Part shown: piece after piece, positions 38,552 to 49,185 of the stretch
How the letters are laid out: each line of letters begins with the position of its first letter
Numbering within the stretch: the first letter of the stretch is position 1
Source of the DNA: Xylanibacter rodentium
Lineage (GTDB): Bacteria > Bacteroidota > Bacteroidia > Bacteroidales > Bacteroidaceae
Assembly: GCF_013166575.1 (NCBI RefSeq)
Contig: NZ_JABKKE010000013.1
Span: 37,961-101,960, forward strand
Reading direction: 5' to 3'
Length of the DNA stretch: 64,000 bases
The notes under the pieces: generated by a model
What the model was told of the DNA's origin: nothing
Database searches by the model: none
What the model saw: only the letters and a program-made list of their open reading frames with translations
Translations under genes and position numbers: made by a program

Positions 38552-41500
38552 ATGAAAAGAAGACTGATTATGTTTCTGGCCTCGCTACTGCTCACCGCAG
38601 GAGCCGCGCTGGCCCAGACGGCCGTCACCGGCGTGGTGATCTCGCAGGACGACGGACAGCCGGTTATCGGAGCCACCGTACAGGTGGTAGGAACGAACGT
38701 TGGAACCGTGACGGACGCCAACGGAAATTTTACACTGACCGCACCACGCGGCAAAGAGATTGTGAAGGTTTCGTATGTAGGCATGCAGACGGAAGAACTC
38801 AAAGTGAAAGGCAATATGAAAATAGTGCTCAAACACGACAACACACAGCTCGAAGAAGTGATGGTGGTGGCTTTCGGTACCCAAAAGAAGTCAGCATTTA
38901 CCGGCTCGGCGACCGTACTCAATACAGACGAACTGCAAAAGGCACAGGTGAGCAACGTGACGAGTGCTCTGGCCGGAGCCGTACCCGGTGTGCAGCTCAC
39001 GCAGAACAGCGGACAGCCGGGTTCGGATCCGACGATACGCATCCGCGGATTCAGCTCGATCAATGCCAAGAACGACCCTCTTATCATCGTGGATGGTGCA
39101 CCTTACAGTGGCGACCTGAACAATATCAACCCCGGCGATGTGGAGTCGATGACCGTACTCAAGGACGCGGCATCGAACGCCCTGTACGGAGCACGCGGAG
39201 CCAACGGTGTGATCATGATAACAACCAAGCAGGCCAAAAAGGGACAGGACGCCAAGGTTACTCTCGATGCCAAATACGGATGGAACACGCGCGCCCTGCA
39301 ACACTACGACGTGATAAGCAATCCGGCACAGTACTACGAGATGCACTACGGCGCTCTGGTAAGCAAATACAAGAACGACGGAATGAGCGACGTCGAGGCT
39401 TGGCAGAAAGCCAACAGCACACTGACCGGGACAGCCGCAAACGGCGGTCTGGGCTACAACATATGGACAGTGCCCGACGGACAGACCATTATAGGACGCG
39501 ATGGCAAACTCAACCCCAACGCCACATTGGGATATATGGCAGCAGATGCGAACGGGAAGGAATACTGGATATATCCCGACGACTGGGAAGATGAGGGCAC
39601 ACGCACAGGCTCACGTCAGGAGTATAACCTCTCGATAAACGGCGGCAGCGACCGCGGAACATTCTATGCGTCGGCCGGCTATCTGAAAAACGAAGGCATC
39701 ACTGCCAAGTCCGACTTTGAACGCTTCACAGGACGACTGCGCGCCGACTACCAGGTGAAGAAGTGGCTAAAGGTAGGCGCCAACCTCTCGTTCGCACATT
39801 ACGACGTCAACTCACTGAGTACGACCAACGAAGGCAACGAGGTCTCCACAGCAAACATATGGGCATTCACCAACCGTATCGCCCCCATCTACCCGCTGTA
39901 CGTACGCGGCGGCAACAAAGCCGTGATGACCGATGCCAACGGCATAACCATGCTTGACTACGGCAACGGCATGAACGCAGGCCTCAACCGGCCGTTCATC
40001 GGCGACGCCAACCCTATACAGGACAATCTGCTCAACACCTACCAACGTGAAGGCAACTCGGCAAGTGCCACCGGATTCATCGACATCGACATAATCGAGG
40101 GCCTGAAGCTGACGCTCAACGGCACTTACCATCTCGACGAGACACGCCATACCGTCGTGTACAACCCATACTACGGACAATTTGACAACACCGGCGGAAC
40201 CGTCAACAAGGAGCACGACCGCAACTACAACTACAATCTTCAGCAGCTGCTCAACTACACACGTACGTTCAGCGACAAGCACACCGCACAGCTGATGCTC
40301 GGACACGAGTACTACGATTCGAAAGACTATGCGCTCTATGCCGCGAAGTCGAAGATGTTCTCACAGGACAACAAGGAGCTCAACGGAGCCATACTCGACG
40401 AGCAGAGCGCCGGATCGTACATGGAAAGATACAACAACGAGGGTTACTTCGGACGTCTGCAATATGACTACGACAACAAGATATATGCCTCGGCATCACT
40501 GCGCCGCGACGCCTCGTCACGCTTTGCCCCCGACCACCGTTGGGGTACGTTCTGGTCGGCAGGTGCAGCATGGATTCTGAGCAAAGAGAAGTTCATGCAA
40601 AGCACCGAGAACTGGCTCGACATGCTGAAGGTGAAGGCATCCATCGGTTCGCAGGGTAACGACAACATAGGCAACTTCCGCTATACAGACCAGTTCAACA
40701 TCAGCAACTCGGGAGGCGAAATCGGAACATCGTTCAAGTCGAAAGGAACGGAGGACATCACATGGGAGACCAACACCAACTTCAATGTCGGAGTGGAATT
40801 CCAGATGTTCAAACGTCTGAGCGGTTCACTGGAATTCTACCACCGCAAGACCACCGATATGCTCTTCGCATTCACAGTGGCTCCGTCGTTGGGCTACGCC
40901 AGCTACTATGACAACGTTGGCGACCTCTACAACCAGGGCTTCGAGCTGACGCTGAACTACAACGCCATCAATAAGAAGAACTTCACATGGGACGTGAACT
41001 TCAACATCGCATCGCTCAAGAACCGCATCACAATGCTCCACGAGGACAAGAAGACCAACACGTTCTACGACGCTGAGGGCAACGAATATAAAGGATACAC
41101 GGACAAAAACTTCATCATCACCGAAGGCGAGTCGATGTACACATGGCGTCTGCGCGACTATGCCGGCGTGAACGAGAACGGCGAGTCGATGTGGTGGAAG
41201 AACAAGTATGAGACGGTAGACAACGGCGACGGAACCAAAACCCAGAAATGGACCGGACGCGAGACGACGACAAAGATATCGGAAGCCGACTATTATGTTA
41301 CCGGCGAGACCACCGTACCAAAGTTCTACGGAGGTTTCGGCACATCGGTCCAGGCCTATGGTTTCGACCTTTCGGTGAACTGCTCGTTCCAGCTTGGCGG
41401 CAAGCAGTATGACGCTACTTATGCCGACTTCATGAGCTCGCCGGTGAGCAACAACACGGGAACAAACTTCCACAAAGATCTGCTTGATGCATGGACTCCG

Positions 41501-41809
41501 CAGAACACCGGCAGCAACATACCGCGCTTCCAATACAACGACCAGTACAGTGCCTCGATGTCGACACGCTTCCTCACCAGCTCAAGCTATCTGAACATCG
41601 AGAACATCAACTTCGGCTACACACTGCCGGCGTCGCTGCTCAGCAAAATCGACATAGAGAAACTGCGCGTATACCTGTCGTGCGAGAACGTATGCTACTT
41701 CTCGGCACGCAAAGGCTTCGACCCGCGCCAGTCTTACAATGAGACTGCCAACGGCACTTTCTACTCTCCCATCAGAACATTCTCCGTTGGCGCAACCGTT
41801 ACATTCTAA
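38552..41809 (+). CDS. SusC/RagA family TonB-linked outer-membrane transporter
   Basis: A 1085-aa protein that imports glycans (or other ligands) across the outer membrane with its SusD partner. The signal peptide ends near ALAQ (residue 21). An N-terminal carboxypeptidase-like regulatory domain follows (VTGVVISQDDGQPVIGATVQ ... VSYVGMQTEEL), then EEVMVVAFGTQ, the plug with IRGFSSINAKNDPLIIVDG, and a long 22-strand barrel ending in FSVGATVTF. An upstream in-frame extension to 38444 is rejected because a good signal peptide starts at 38552. It is the first gene of the PUL; susD follows after 31 bp. Confidence 0.95.
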   Translation: MKRRLIMFLASLLLTAGAALAQTAVTGVVISQDDGQPVIGATVQVVGTNVGTVTDANGNFTLTAPRGKEIVKVSYVGMQTEELKVKGNMKIVLKHDNTQLEEVMVVAFGTQKKSAFTGSATVLNTDELQKAQVSNVTSALAGAVPGVQLTQNSGQPGSDPTIRIRGFSSINAKNDPLIIVDGAPYSGDLNNINPGDVESMTVLKDAASNALYGARGANGVIMITTKQAKKGQDAKVTLDAKYGWNTRALQHYDVISNPAQYYEMHYGALVSKYKNDGMSDVEAWQKANSTLTGTAANGGLGYNIWTVPDGQTIIGRDGKLNPNATLGYMAADANGKEYWIYPDDWEDEGTRTGSRQEYNLSINGGSDRGTFYASAGYLKNEGITAKSDFERFTGRLRADYQVKKWLKVGANLSFAHYDVNSLSTTNEGNEVSTANIWAFTNRIAPIYPLYVRGGNKAVMTDANGITMLDYGNGMNAGLNRPFIGDANPIQDNLLNTYQREGNSASATGFIDIDIIEGLKLTLNGTYHLDETRHTVVYNPYYGQFDNTGGTVNKEHDRNYNYNLQQLLNYTRTFSDKHTAQLMLGHEYYDSKDYALYAAKSKMFSQDNKELNGAILDEQSAGSYMERYNNEGYFGRLQYDYDNKIYASASLRRDASSRFAPDHRWGTFWSAGAAWILSKEKFMQSTENWLDMLKVKASIGSQGNDNIGNFRYTDQFNISNSGGEIGTSFKSKGTEDITWETNTNFNVGVEFQMFKRLSGSLEFYHRKTTDMLFAFTVAPSLGYASYYDNVGDLYNQGFELTLNYNAINKKNFTWDVNFNIASLKNRITMLHEDKKTNTFYDAEGNEYKGYTDKNFIITEGESMYTWRLRDYAGVNENGESMWWKNKYETVDNGDGTKTQKWTGRETTTKISEADYYVTGETTVPKFYGGFGTSVQAYGFDLSVNCSFQLGGKQYDATYADFMSSPVSNNTGTNFHKDLLDAWTPQNTGSNIPRFQYNDQYSASMSTRFLTSSSYLNIENINFGYTLPASLLSKIDIEKLRVYLSCENVCYFSARKGFDPRQSYNETANGTFYSPIRTFSVGATVTF

Positions 41810-41840
41810 ACACATATAACGACATTTAAAGAAGATAACA

Positions 41841-43475
41841 ATGAAGAATATATATAAAAGCATATTCCCGATGCTATGTCTGGCTGCCTCGGTGTCTCTG
41901 AGCAGCTGTATAGACGAGACCGTCCCCGAGGACGACTACGCAACGACCGATCAGGTGGGAGCATCCTCCAGCGCGCTCGAGGCATCGTTGAACGGTATTC
42001 CCACGCAGATGACCGAGGGATATCTCGTATACAAGGGAGAACAAGTGGACGAAACGGATATGGGATATCCGCAGTTCATGATTGCCCTGACAGAGATGCT
42101 GGGCGACATGTATCCCGGCGGAGAACCGGGCTACGACCACTACCGCGCGTACAACACGCTTGAAGGCACGGTACTTTCAGAGACAAGTTATTTTTCATAT
42201 CTGCCTTGGTTCACTCTCTATCAGTTTGTCAAGACTGCCAACGACGTCATCGGCGCCGTAGACCTGGAATCGGCCACCGACCAGCAGAAAGGACTCTTGG
42301 GTTCGGCATACGCCGCCCGCGCATTCGACTATTACATGCTGATGACGCTTTTCGAACCGGTGGAGAACAAGTATACGGACTGCTCGAAAGTGCTCGGACT
42401 TACAGTGCCTATCGTTACGGAAGAGACAACGGGCGAAATAGCCAAGAACAACCCGCGCGTGAGCCATGAGGAGATGGTGAAGTTCATTCTGTCCGACCTC
42501 GACAAGGCCATCGGATGCCTGTCGGTGACTGACGCCAAGAGCCGTCGTCTGCCGGGACTGGCCGCCGCCTACGCCATACGCGCCAAAGTGCATCTGTGGG
42601 ACAAGGACTACGAGAACGCGGCCAAGTATGCCCGAATGGCCATCGACGCGTCGGGAGCCACGCCGATGAGCGAGACGGAATGGACCGACCCGACAACAGG
42701 ATTTGCCAAGGCATGTCCGTCATGGCTGTGGTACATCAACTACTCTGGCGAGAGCATGCGCAACCTGGCCAACTTCGTGGGATGGATGTCGCCGGAGGCA
42801 GCTTGGGGATACGGAGAGCTGACCATGCCCTGCATCGACAAGTCGCTCTACGACAAGATCGGTAGCAAAGACTTCCGCAAGAACGTATTCATCAATCCCG
42901 GCAAGTTCGCCTACTACGACTATAAGACATCGCACGACCGCGACTTCGTGGAAAATGCGCCCGATTACATGGCCGTGAAGTTCCGCTGCCTCAACGGCAA
43001 CAACTCCACCTACTCCATCGGCGGTGCAACGGACGTGCCCGTGCTGCGCGTAGAGGAGATGTACCTGATCGAGGCCGAGGCTGTGGGAGCGTCGAAGAGC
43101 GTGGCCGAAGGTGTGGCACTGCTCAACGACTTCATGAAGAGCTATCGCGACCCGGCCTACAACTACACCGGTACCGATCTGCGCAACTTCCAGATTGAAG
43201 TGCTCACACAGATGCGTATAGAGTTTTGGGGCGAAGGCAACGCTTTCGCATCGGCCAAGCGTCTCAAGCCCAACGTGATACAGAATTACGACGGCACCAA
43301 CGCACCGGCTGATCCGTACAAAATCAACTGTGAGGGCATAAAGCCCAACTGGACTCTGTGCATACCTATATCAGAGGTCAACGCAAACCGCGCGCTCAAC
43401 GGCTACAACAACCCGAACCCGTCGGTTGCCGTTGAAGGCCCGACACCCATAGGACAGTTCGCATCGGGTAAATAA
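41841..43475 (+). CDS. SusD/RagB family glycan-binding lipoprotein
   Basis: A 544-aa surface lipoprotein with lipobox SLSSC (Cys23). It has the alpha-helical TPR fold of SusD proteins (SAYAARAFDYYMLMTLFEPV, AAAYAIRAKVHLWDKDYENAAKYARMA) and the C-terminal QMRIEFWGEGNAFASAKRLKP. It forms a lid over the SusC channel and captures the ligand. The specific sugar cannot be told from sequence, but the GH35 gene downstream points to a beta-galactoside. Confidence 0.95.
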   Translation: MKNIYKSIFPMLCLAASVSLSSCIDETVPEDDYATTDQVGASSSALEASLNGIPTQMTEGYLVYKGEQVDETDMGYPQFMIALTEMLGDMYPGGEPGYDHYRAYNTLEGTVLSETSYFSYLPWFTLYQFVKTANDVIGAVDLESATDQQKGLLGSAYAARAFDYYMLMTLFEPVENKYTDCSKVLGLTVPIVTEETTGEIAKNNPRVSHEEMVKFILSDLDKAIGCLSVTDAKSRRLPGLAAAYAIRAKVHLWDKDYENAAKYARMAIDASGATPMSETEWTDPTTGFAKACPSWLWYINYSGESMRNLANFVGWMSPEAAWGYGELTMPCIDKSLYDKIGSKDFRKNVFINPGKFAYYDYKTSHDRDFVENAPDYMAVKFRCLNGNNSTYSIGGATDVPVLRVEEMYLIEAEAVGASKSVAEGVALLNDFMKSYRDPAYNYTGTDLRNFQIEVLTQMRIEFWGEGNAFASAKRLKPNVIQNYDGTNAPADPYKINCEGIKPNWTLCIPISEVNANRALNGYNNPNPSVAVEGPTPIGQFASGK

Positions 43476-43505
43476 AACATATCTAACAATATAAAAGAAA
43501 CAACG

Positions 43506-45368
43506 ATGAAAATAAATAAGATATATTTTTCGTTCATGGCCATGCTGGCGATGATGCTCACGGCCTGTTCGTCGGACGATGACTACCGGTGGGCATCGGT
43601 GAGCGGAACCGAGGTGTATTTCAGCAATACACTGGAAAGCACAGTTGAGTTGTCAGCAGATGCCAACAGTTTCAATGTGCCCCTAAATCGCATTGACGCC
43701 TCGGAGGAACTCACCGTCAACCTCAATGTTACACAGGAAGAAGGCAGCATATTATCCATCCCCACAAGTGTGACATTCGCAAAAGGAGAGAAAGAGACCA
43801 CAATCACTGTAAATTATGAACCGACAGCTATAGTATACGGCAACTACGAAGAATTGAGCATACAGATTGCCGATGAGAAACTTACCACTCCATACGGTGC
43901 CGCCACATATACATTCAAGGCCGGAGCCACAGCTTGGATGGATTGGGGTATGGGCTTCTACCGCGAAGACTGCATGACAACTTTCTTCGGAGTGGATAAT
44001 CCCATCGGCGAAGTAATGATACAGCGCAATGTGATCGAAGAAGGCAAATACCGTATGGTGAATGCCTATGGCGAAGCTTATGCTTACAACGAACCCGGTG
44101 ATTGGGATGACTCGCAGGACTATTATATCACAATAGACGCCACTGATCCCAACTATGTATACGTAGAAAAAAGCAATACCGGCATGGATTGGAGTTATGG
44201 CGAGGTGAGCATTCAAAGTATGGTATCATTCTATCTTGGAAAAGGCAACACGCTCGAAGCCATTAAGAATGAGCATCCAGAATACTTCGGAACACTGAAA
44301 GACGGAGTTATAACAATGCCTGCAGAGTCTATGCTTATATCTATGGCGGATCATAAGGAAGGCGGTTGGTTCGTGTCAAACGCCAACGGACTTTTCGCTG
44401 TGGCCCTGCCGGGCAGCGTGATTGCCGACTATTCGGCTGAGGTGAGCTACAATGGTATCTATACCAATGCGGCCGGCGAAGTATTTGCCATAGGCAATCT
44501 GACTCTTGGTAATGACGCAAACACAGTAAAAGCGGTTGTCGTTGAAAACGATGATGATGCGGACGAAGTGGCTACAGCAATCGCCGCCGGAGAAATAGAA
44601 GCCATTGATGTCAACTCCGGTAACATAGCCTTGCCTATAGGTGACCTGACAGGTGAATTGCAAATCGTTGTCGCAGTCATCGCTGATAATGCAGTGCAGA
44701 CCGTCGCCACTGCCAAATTCGAATATTACGGAGGAGGTGCCGAACCATGGACATCGCTTGGAACCGGCTATTATACCGACGATTTTGTTGTACCTCTCTA
44801 TACCGAAGAAGGAGCACCATATACATACGAAGTTGAGATTCAGGAAAGTACCGACGTGCCCGGTCTCTACCGCATTGTCAACGCTTATGCTCCTGTTGCC
44901 AACGCATTCGGAGAAGCCGGAGGTAACGAGAACATTACGATTCATGCAGAGGATGCCACTGGCGTTTACTTCATTAACCAGCCTGTAGGTCTTGACTTTG
45001 GTGACGGAGAAATTAGCATTGAGAGCGAAGCCGGAGGATATGTGGCACAATACGGATTCGACATGGTAAAGAATCAACTTCCTGAAGTATTCGGAACATT
45101 GCAGAACGGTGTCGTCACGCTTCCAATGGTAACATCACAGAATGGAGTTAATTATCAAGGCGTCACATACCTCGGTACAAACGGATATTATGGAGGCATG
45201 AACGGAGCATTCAAACTCGTTCTGCCAAACGCGGCAAACAGCGTAAAAGCCAAGGCTAAGAGTATGGCAACCGCTACTAAGTTTGAACAAAGACTGAAAT
45301 CACATGCCGTGACAAATCACAGAATGATTAATAAGATGGCGACAAAGACCACACAAGTTTTGCGGTAA
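43506..45368 (+). CDS. PUL lipoprotein with two related modules (SusE/F-position)
   Basis: A 620-aa lipoprotein (lipobox LTAC, Cys21). Residues of about 30-140 look like a beta-sandwich. Then two similar modules follow: about 144-305 (WMDWGMGFYREDC ... YRMVNAYGEAYA ... EYFGTLKDGVITMP) and about 414-580 (WTSLGTGYYTDDF ... YRIVNAYAPVANA ... EVFGTLQNGVVTLP), clearly an internal duplication. Its position after susD suggests a surface glycan-binding protein. No catalytic motif is seen. It ends with a strong terminator. Confidence 0.8.
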   Translation: MKINKIYFSFMAMLAMMLTACSSDDDYRWASVSGTEVYFSNTLESTVELSADANSFNVPLNRIDASEELTVNLNVTQEEGSILSIPTSVTFAKGEKETTITVNYEPTAIVYGNYEELSIQIADEKLTTPYGAATYTFKAGATAWMDWGMGFYREDCMTTFFGVDNPIGEVMIQRNVIEEGKYRMVNAYGEAYAYNEPGDWDDSQDYYITIDATDPNYVYVEKSNTGMDWSYGEVSIQSMVSFYLGKGNTLEAIKNEHPEYFGTLKDGVITMPAESMLISMADHKEGGWFVSNANGLFAVALPGSVIADYSAEVSYNGIYTNAAGEVFAIGNLTLGNDANTVKAVVVENDDDADEVATAIAAGEIEAIDVNSGNIALPIGDLTGELQIVVAVIADNAVQTVATAKFEYYGGGAEPWTSLGTGYYTDDFVVPLYTEEGAPYTYEVEIQESTDVPGLYRIVNAYAPVANAFGEAGGNENITIHAEDATGVYFINQPVGLDFGDGEISIESEAGGYVAQYGFDMVKNQLPEVFGTLQNGVVTLPMVTSQNGVNYQGVTYLGTNGYYGGMNGAFKLVLPNAANSVKAKAKSMATATKFEQRLKSHAVTNHRMINKMATKTTQVLR

Positions 45369-45386
45369 CAACACTGCAAGCTGAAT

Positions 45387-45450
45387 AAAAAAAAGACTTT
45401 CCCCATCCCTGAAAACATACCTATACGGGGAATGGGGAAAGTCTTTTTTT
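45387..45450 (+). terminator. Terminator after the susCD-lipoprotein operon
   Basis: AAAAGACTTTCCCCAT pairs with ATGGGGAAAGTCTTTTTTT; the inner part CCC/GGGG pairs with one bulge. Runs of A before and T after make it bidirectional. Confidence 0.85.
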
Positions 45451-45536
45451 GTTTCAAAGATGAAAGATTCACCTTAACCGGTGATTGGGACAAATGATTT
45501 ATAATTTTCAAGTAATCAATTAAATAACAATACGCT

Positions 45537-46358
45537 ATGAAAAGTATTCTATCAACATTGCTTTGCGCCCTCTGTGTGCTCAGCTTAAATTCGTGCGGGG
45601 ATGACGAAAATACAGATTCCGTCTGGGGTAATTCTGAGCCGCCACCTTTCAGACCATATATATTGGAGGGAGGCCGAATTTCGGATATAGGCTTGTATTG
45701 CGTACCACCAAACGGAGGAACCGGTGAGACGTGGTATGACTACTATAAAAGGACGAAAACCCTCACAAACTATTCCGATGCCGAATTTATCCTGATGCCC
45801 AATACCAACGCATGGGTCTATAATACAGATGACCTGGAAGAGTGGACAGCCATCAGCAAGTTGGAAAACAAGTATCAGGAGGAAAAGACACTATTCATGT
45901 ATGAAGATTACAAAGAGTGCATAAAACACGCTGTCACCTGGTGGCCCGATTACTTTTCAGCATATATCAATGGCGATGTGACCATAGTCTGCGACAAAAC
46001 ACTGTGGGGCGAGGCACCGGGTACAAATCTGATTGGCCACTTCATAGACAGGCATCATACACCATGTATGCCCGTGGGCATTGAGAACCCGGCATTGGCC
46101 TGTCGTTTCGGTGAAAAAATACCTGAGAACCTACAGGAACGCTTAATCAACGGCGCATGGGTTAAGACAAAATATATTCTAAAATTCACCACAGAGCCGA
46201 CCGAAAAATACAGCGAACTGACATTCCACCTCACCATGCCGATGAGAATAGAGCACATCAGAGACTATGCCGTTGCAAAATATAAAGGCGAAGACGCAGT
46301 ACCTGTATTCACTAACCACATGTTTGAGACAGACTGCAAGATATTGTTTGAATGGTAG
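45537..46358 (+). CDS. Hypothetical lipoprotein
   Basis: A 273-aa protein with lipobox SLNSC (Cys20) and an acidic start (GDDENTD), typical of surface lipoproteins in Bacteroidetes. It is rich in Trp and Tyr (ETWYDYYKRT, HAVTWWPDYFSAYING), which may suggest carbohydrate contact, but I do not recognise a family. It lies between the PUL terminator and the GH35 gene, 168 bp after the former operon. Confidence 0.7.
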   Translation: MKSILSTLLCALCVLSLNSCGDDENTDSVWGNSEPPPFRPYILEGGRISDIGLYCVPPNGGTGETWYDYYKRTKTLTNYSDAEFILMPNTNAWVYNTDDLEEWTAISKLENKYQEEKTLFMYEDYKECIKHAVTWWPDYFSAYINGDVTIVCDKTLWGEAPGTNLIGHFIDRHHTPCMPVGIENPALACRFGEKIPENLQERLINGAWVKTKYILKFTTEPTEKYSELTFHLTMPMRIEHIRDYAVAKYKGEDAVPVFTNHMFETDCKILFEW

Positions 46359-46441
46359 TGGAAAGAAACAAACTCTGTCCCTACTGCTATGTGACGAATA
46401 AAATAAAGATCATTCACGATTTAACAAATTGCGAAAGAACG

Positions 46442-46472
46442 TTACTTTAACGTATGTTAGGATGCACACGAT
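46442..46472. repeat. Solo end of family-B repeat
   Basis: TTACTTTAACGTATGTTAGG followed by ATGCACACG matches the end of B3 (55939 onwards) at nearly every base. The rest of the element is not recognisable here, so it may be a decayed copy or an independent protein-binding site. The remaining gap between the lipoprotein and the GH35 gene holds only the GH35 promoter. Confidence 0.6.
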
Positions 46473-46567
46473 TATAAATGTGTAACCTTTCCGAGGCATA
46501 TCCATAAAAGCTACACAACTTACCTGCCATACACTATTCTCGCTCTTCTTTTTGCAATGAATAATAG

Positions 46568-46597
46568 ATTGATATTCTGCATTTTTTTGTACCTTTG
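46568..46597 (+). promoter_or_regulatory. GH35 gene promoter
   Basis: ATTG (46568-46571) and TACCTTTG (46590-46597), 18 nt apart, 67 nt upstream of the ATG. Confidence 0.6.
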
Positions 46598-46664
46598 CCA
46601 GCAGAACCATAAGACATACTAACAAGAATATACTCATAAACCCACATACAACAATACTATAAAT

Positions 46665-49067
46665 ATGTTATCAACAAAGAATCTCAAAAGACTGACACTG
46701 GCGGCCTTGCTGCTTGCCGCATCAGTGCCCATCCAATCCGCAGAAAAGAACGGTGGAACATTTACAACGGGTGAAAAAACATTCATGCTCAACGGCAAAC
46801 CGTTCGTGGTGAAAGCAGCCGAACTGCACTATCCGCGCATACCGCGACCTTACTGGGAGCACCGTATCAGGATGTGCAAGGCACTCGGCATGAACACCGT
46901 ATGCCTCTACGTGTTCTGGAACATACATGAGCAACGCGAAGGACAGTTCGACTTCACAGGCCAGAACGATGTGGCCGAGTTCTGCCGTCTGGCACAGAAA
47001 AACGGCATGTACGTCATCGTGCGCCCCGGCCCATACGTATGCGCCGAATGGGAAATGGGCGGACTGCCGTGGTGGCTCCTGAAGAAAAAAGACATACGGC
47101 TGCGCGAGCAAGACCCTTACTTCATGGAGCGTGTACGGATATTCGAGAATAAGGTTGCCGAACAACTGGCTCCGCTCACCATACAGCGCGGAGGCCCTGT
47201 CATCATGGTTCAGGTGGAAAATGAATACGGCTCGTATGGTGAGGACAAGGCATACGTGAGCGAAATAAGGGATATTGTGCGCGAAGCGTTTTCTACGTGC
47301 AGAAAAACGGAGTGCAAGGATAAGAAATGCGAGAAGACTGAACTCCCGCTATTGTTCCAATGCGACTGGGCAAGCAACTTCACAAAGAACGGCCTCGACG
47401 ACCTGACATGGACGATGAACTTCGGCACCGGAGCAGACATCGACAGCCAGTTCAAGCGCCTCAAGGAGCTGCGCCCCACGTCACCGCTGATGTGCTCGGA
47501 ATTTTGGAGCGGCTGGTTTGACAAGTGGGGAGCACGCCACGAGACACGTCCTGCCGACAAAATGAATGCCGGAATTGACGAGATGCTGTCCAAGGGAATA
47601 TCATTCTCACTCTACATGACACACGGCGGAACTTCATTCGGACACTGGGCCGGTGCCAACTCGCCCGGTTTCGCACCCGACGTGACAAGCTACGACTACG
47701 ACGCGCCAATCAACGAGTACGGCCAGGCCACGCCAAAATTCTACGAACTGCAGAAAGTGATGCAGAAGTATGCCGAAGGAAAGTTGCCGGCTGTACCCCG
47801 CGCACCGATGCCGCTGATAAGCGTACCGGAATTCAGCCTCGAACGTATGATGACACTCAATGACCTCGTCACTGTCCAGCGCGAGAGCCGCGACGTGCTG
47901 ACAATGGAGGACATGGACACCGGCTGGGGCATGGTGAAATACACCACGACCCTGCCCGACGTACCGTCAAAGAGCCTTCTCACATTGAACGACTGCCACG
48001 ATTTTGCCCAAGTGTTCATCAACGGCACCTATATAGGCAAAATAGACCGGGTAAAGAACGAGAAGACCATACTGTTGCCTCCCGTCAAAAAGGGTGATGC
48101 GCTCGTAATACTCGTGGAGGCTATGGGCCGCATCAACTTCGGGCGTGCCATAAAAGACTACAAAGGCATCACACGGGACGTTACCATACAGGCCGACATC
48201 GACGGTAACGAAGTGACATGGAACCTGAAAGACTGGCTGGTCCAGACCATGGCAGACGACTACAACGCCATAAAGAAAGAAATGGGCCAAGGCCACAACG
48301 ATGTGAAGCTCCGCGAGACAATCAATAGCAACGGCGGATACTTCCGCGGAGAATTCACTCTGAAAAAGCCGGGCGACACATTCCTCAATACCGAAGCATT
48401 CGGCAAGGGCCAGGTGTGGGTCAACGGCCATGCCATAGGCCGCTTCTGGAGCATCGGCCCGCAGCAGACGCTATATGTGCCGGGATGCTGGCTAAAGAAA
48501 GGCCGCAACGAGGTTGTGGTGCTCGATATAATAGGTCCCAAAGGCAAGGCCACGGCATTCTGTCAGGACCACCCCGAACTGGACAAACTGAATCTTGAAA
48601 AGACATCCAAGCACAACAATCCCGGCGACCGGCCCGACCTCAACTCCGCCACTCCCGCACACAAAGGACAGTTTGCCGCGGCCAACGGCTGGCAGAGCAT
48701 AAAGTTCGCATCGCCGGCCCGCGGGCGCTACCTCGCTCTCGATGTGCGCAGTGTGCACAATGGCAGCAGCGTGGCGGCCGTAGCCGAAATATATGCTCTT
48801 GGTGCCGACGGCAAACGATTGAGTCGCGAGCCATGGACGGTGAAATATGCCGACAGCGAGGACACATCGCGCGGTAACAGTACCGCCGACAAGGTGTTCG
48901 ACCTGCAGGAGTCCACATACTGGCAGACAGAAAAGTCGGCAGCTCTGCCTCATCTCATGGTGATAGACCTTGGATCCGAACAGACCGTTACAGGCTTCGA
49001 ATATCTGCCTCGCGCCGAACAGGGAGCCCCGGGATGTATCAAAGACTACGCAGTATACATGTACTGA
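46665..49067 (+). CDS. Secreted beta-galactosidase, GH35, with discoidin-like C-terminal domain
   Basis: An 800-aa exo-glycosidase. Signal peptide to about residue 26. The TIM barrel carries the GH35 marks: HYPRIPRPYWEHRI, NTVCLYVFWNIHE, RPGPYVCAEWEMGGLP, the acid/base Glu187 in QVENEYGSYG and the nucleophile Glu279 in CSEFWSGWFDKWG. Jelly-roll domains follow (GQVWVNGHAIGRFWSIGPQQ), and the last 130 or so residues resemble an F5/8 type C sugar-binding domain. It should release terminal beta-galactose and is likely the degradative enzyme of the upstream susCD locus, although it has its own promoter. Confidence 0.94.
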   Translation: MLSTKNLKRLTLAALLLAASVPIQSAEKNGGTFTTGEKTFMLNGKPFVVKAAELHYPRIPRPYWEHRIRMCKALGMNTVCLYVFWNIHEQREGQFDFTGQNDVAEFCRLAQKNGMYVIVRPGPYVCAEWEMGGLPWWLLKKKDIRLREQDPYFMERVRIFENKVAEQLAPLTIQRGGPVIMVQVENEYGSYGEDKAYVSEIRDIVREAFSTCRKTECKDKKCEKTELPLLFQCDWASNFTKNGLDDLTWTMNFGTGADIDSQFKRLKELRPTSPLMCSEFWSGWFDKWGARHETRPADKMNAGIDEMLSKGISFSLYMTHGGTSFGHWAGANSPGFAPDVTSYDYDAPINEYGQATPKFYELQKVMQKYAEGKLPAVPRAPMPLISVPEFSLERMMTLNDLVTVQRESRDVLTMEDMDTGWGMVKYTTTLPDVPSKSLLTLNDCHDFAQVFINGTYIGKIDRVKNEKTILLPPVKKGDALVILVEAMGRINFGRAIKDYKGITRDVTIQADIDGNEVTWNLKDWLVQTMADDYNAIKKEMGQGHNDVKLRETINSNGGYFRGEFTLKKPGDTFLNTEAFGKGQVWVNGHAIGRFWSIGPQQTLYVPGCWLKKGRNEVVVLDIIGPKGKATAFCQDHPELDKLNLEKTSKHNNPGDRPDLNSATPAHKGQFAAANGWQSIKFASPARGRYLALDVRSVHNGSSVAAVAEIYALGADGKRLSREPWTVKYADSEDTSRGNSTADKVFDLQESTYWQTEKSAALPHLMVIDLGSEQTVTGFEYLPRAEQGAPGCIKDYAVYMY

Positions 49068-49081
49068 TTTTCCTGAAAACA

Positions 49082-49148
49082 AAGCAGATCCCGGCAATTG
49101 GTTTTGTTCAGTATATATTATCTGAAAACCAATTGCCGGGATCTGCTT
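49082..49148. terminator. Strong hairpin after the GH35 gene
   Basis: A perfect 24-bp stem (49082-49105 with 49125-49148; core GATCCCGGCAATTGG) between two convergent genes. There is no long T run, but the length suggests a two-way terminator. Confidence 0.75.
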
Positions 49149-49185
49149 ATTCGAACATATACATCATCAAGCGGCCTCTGCCAAG

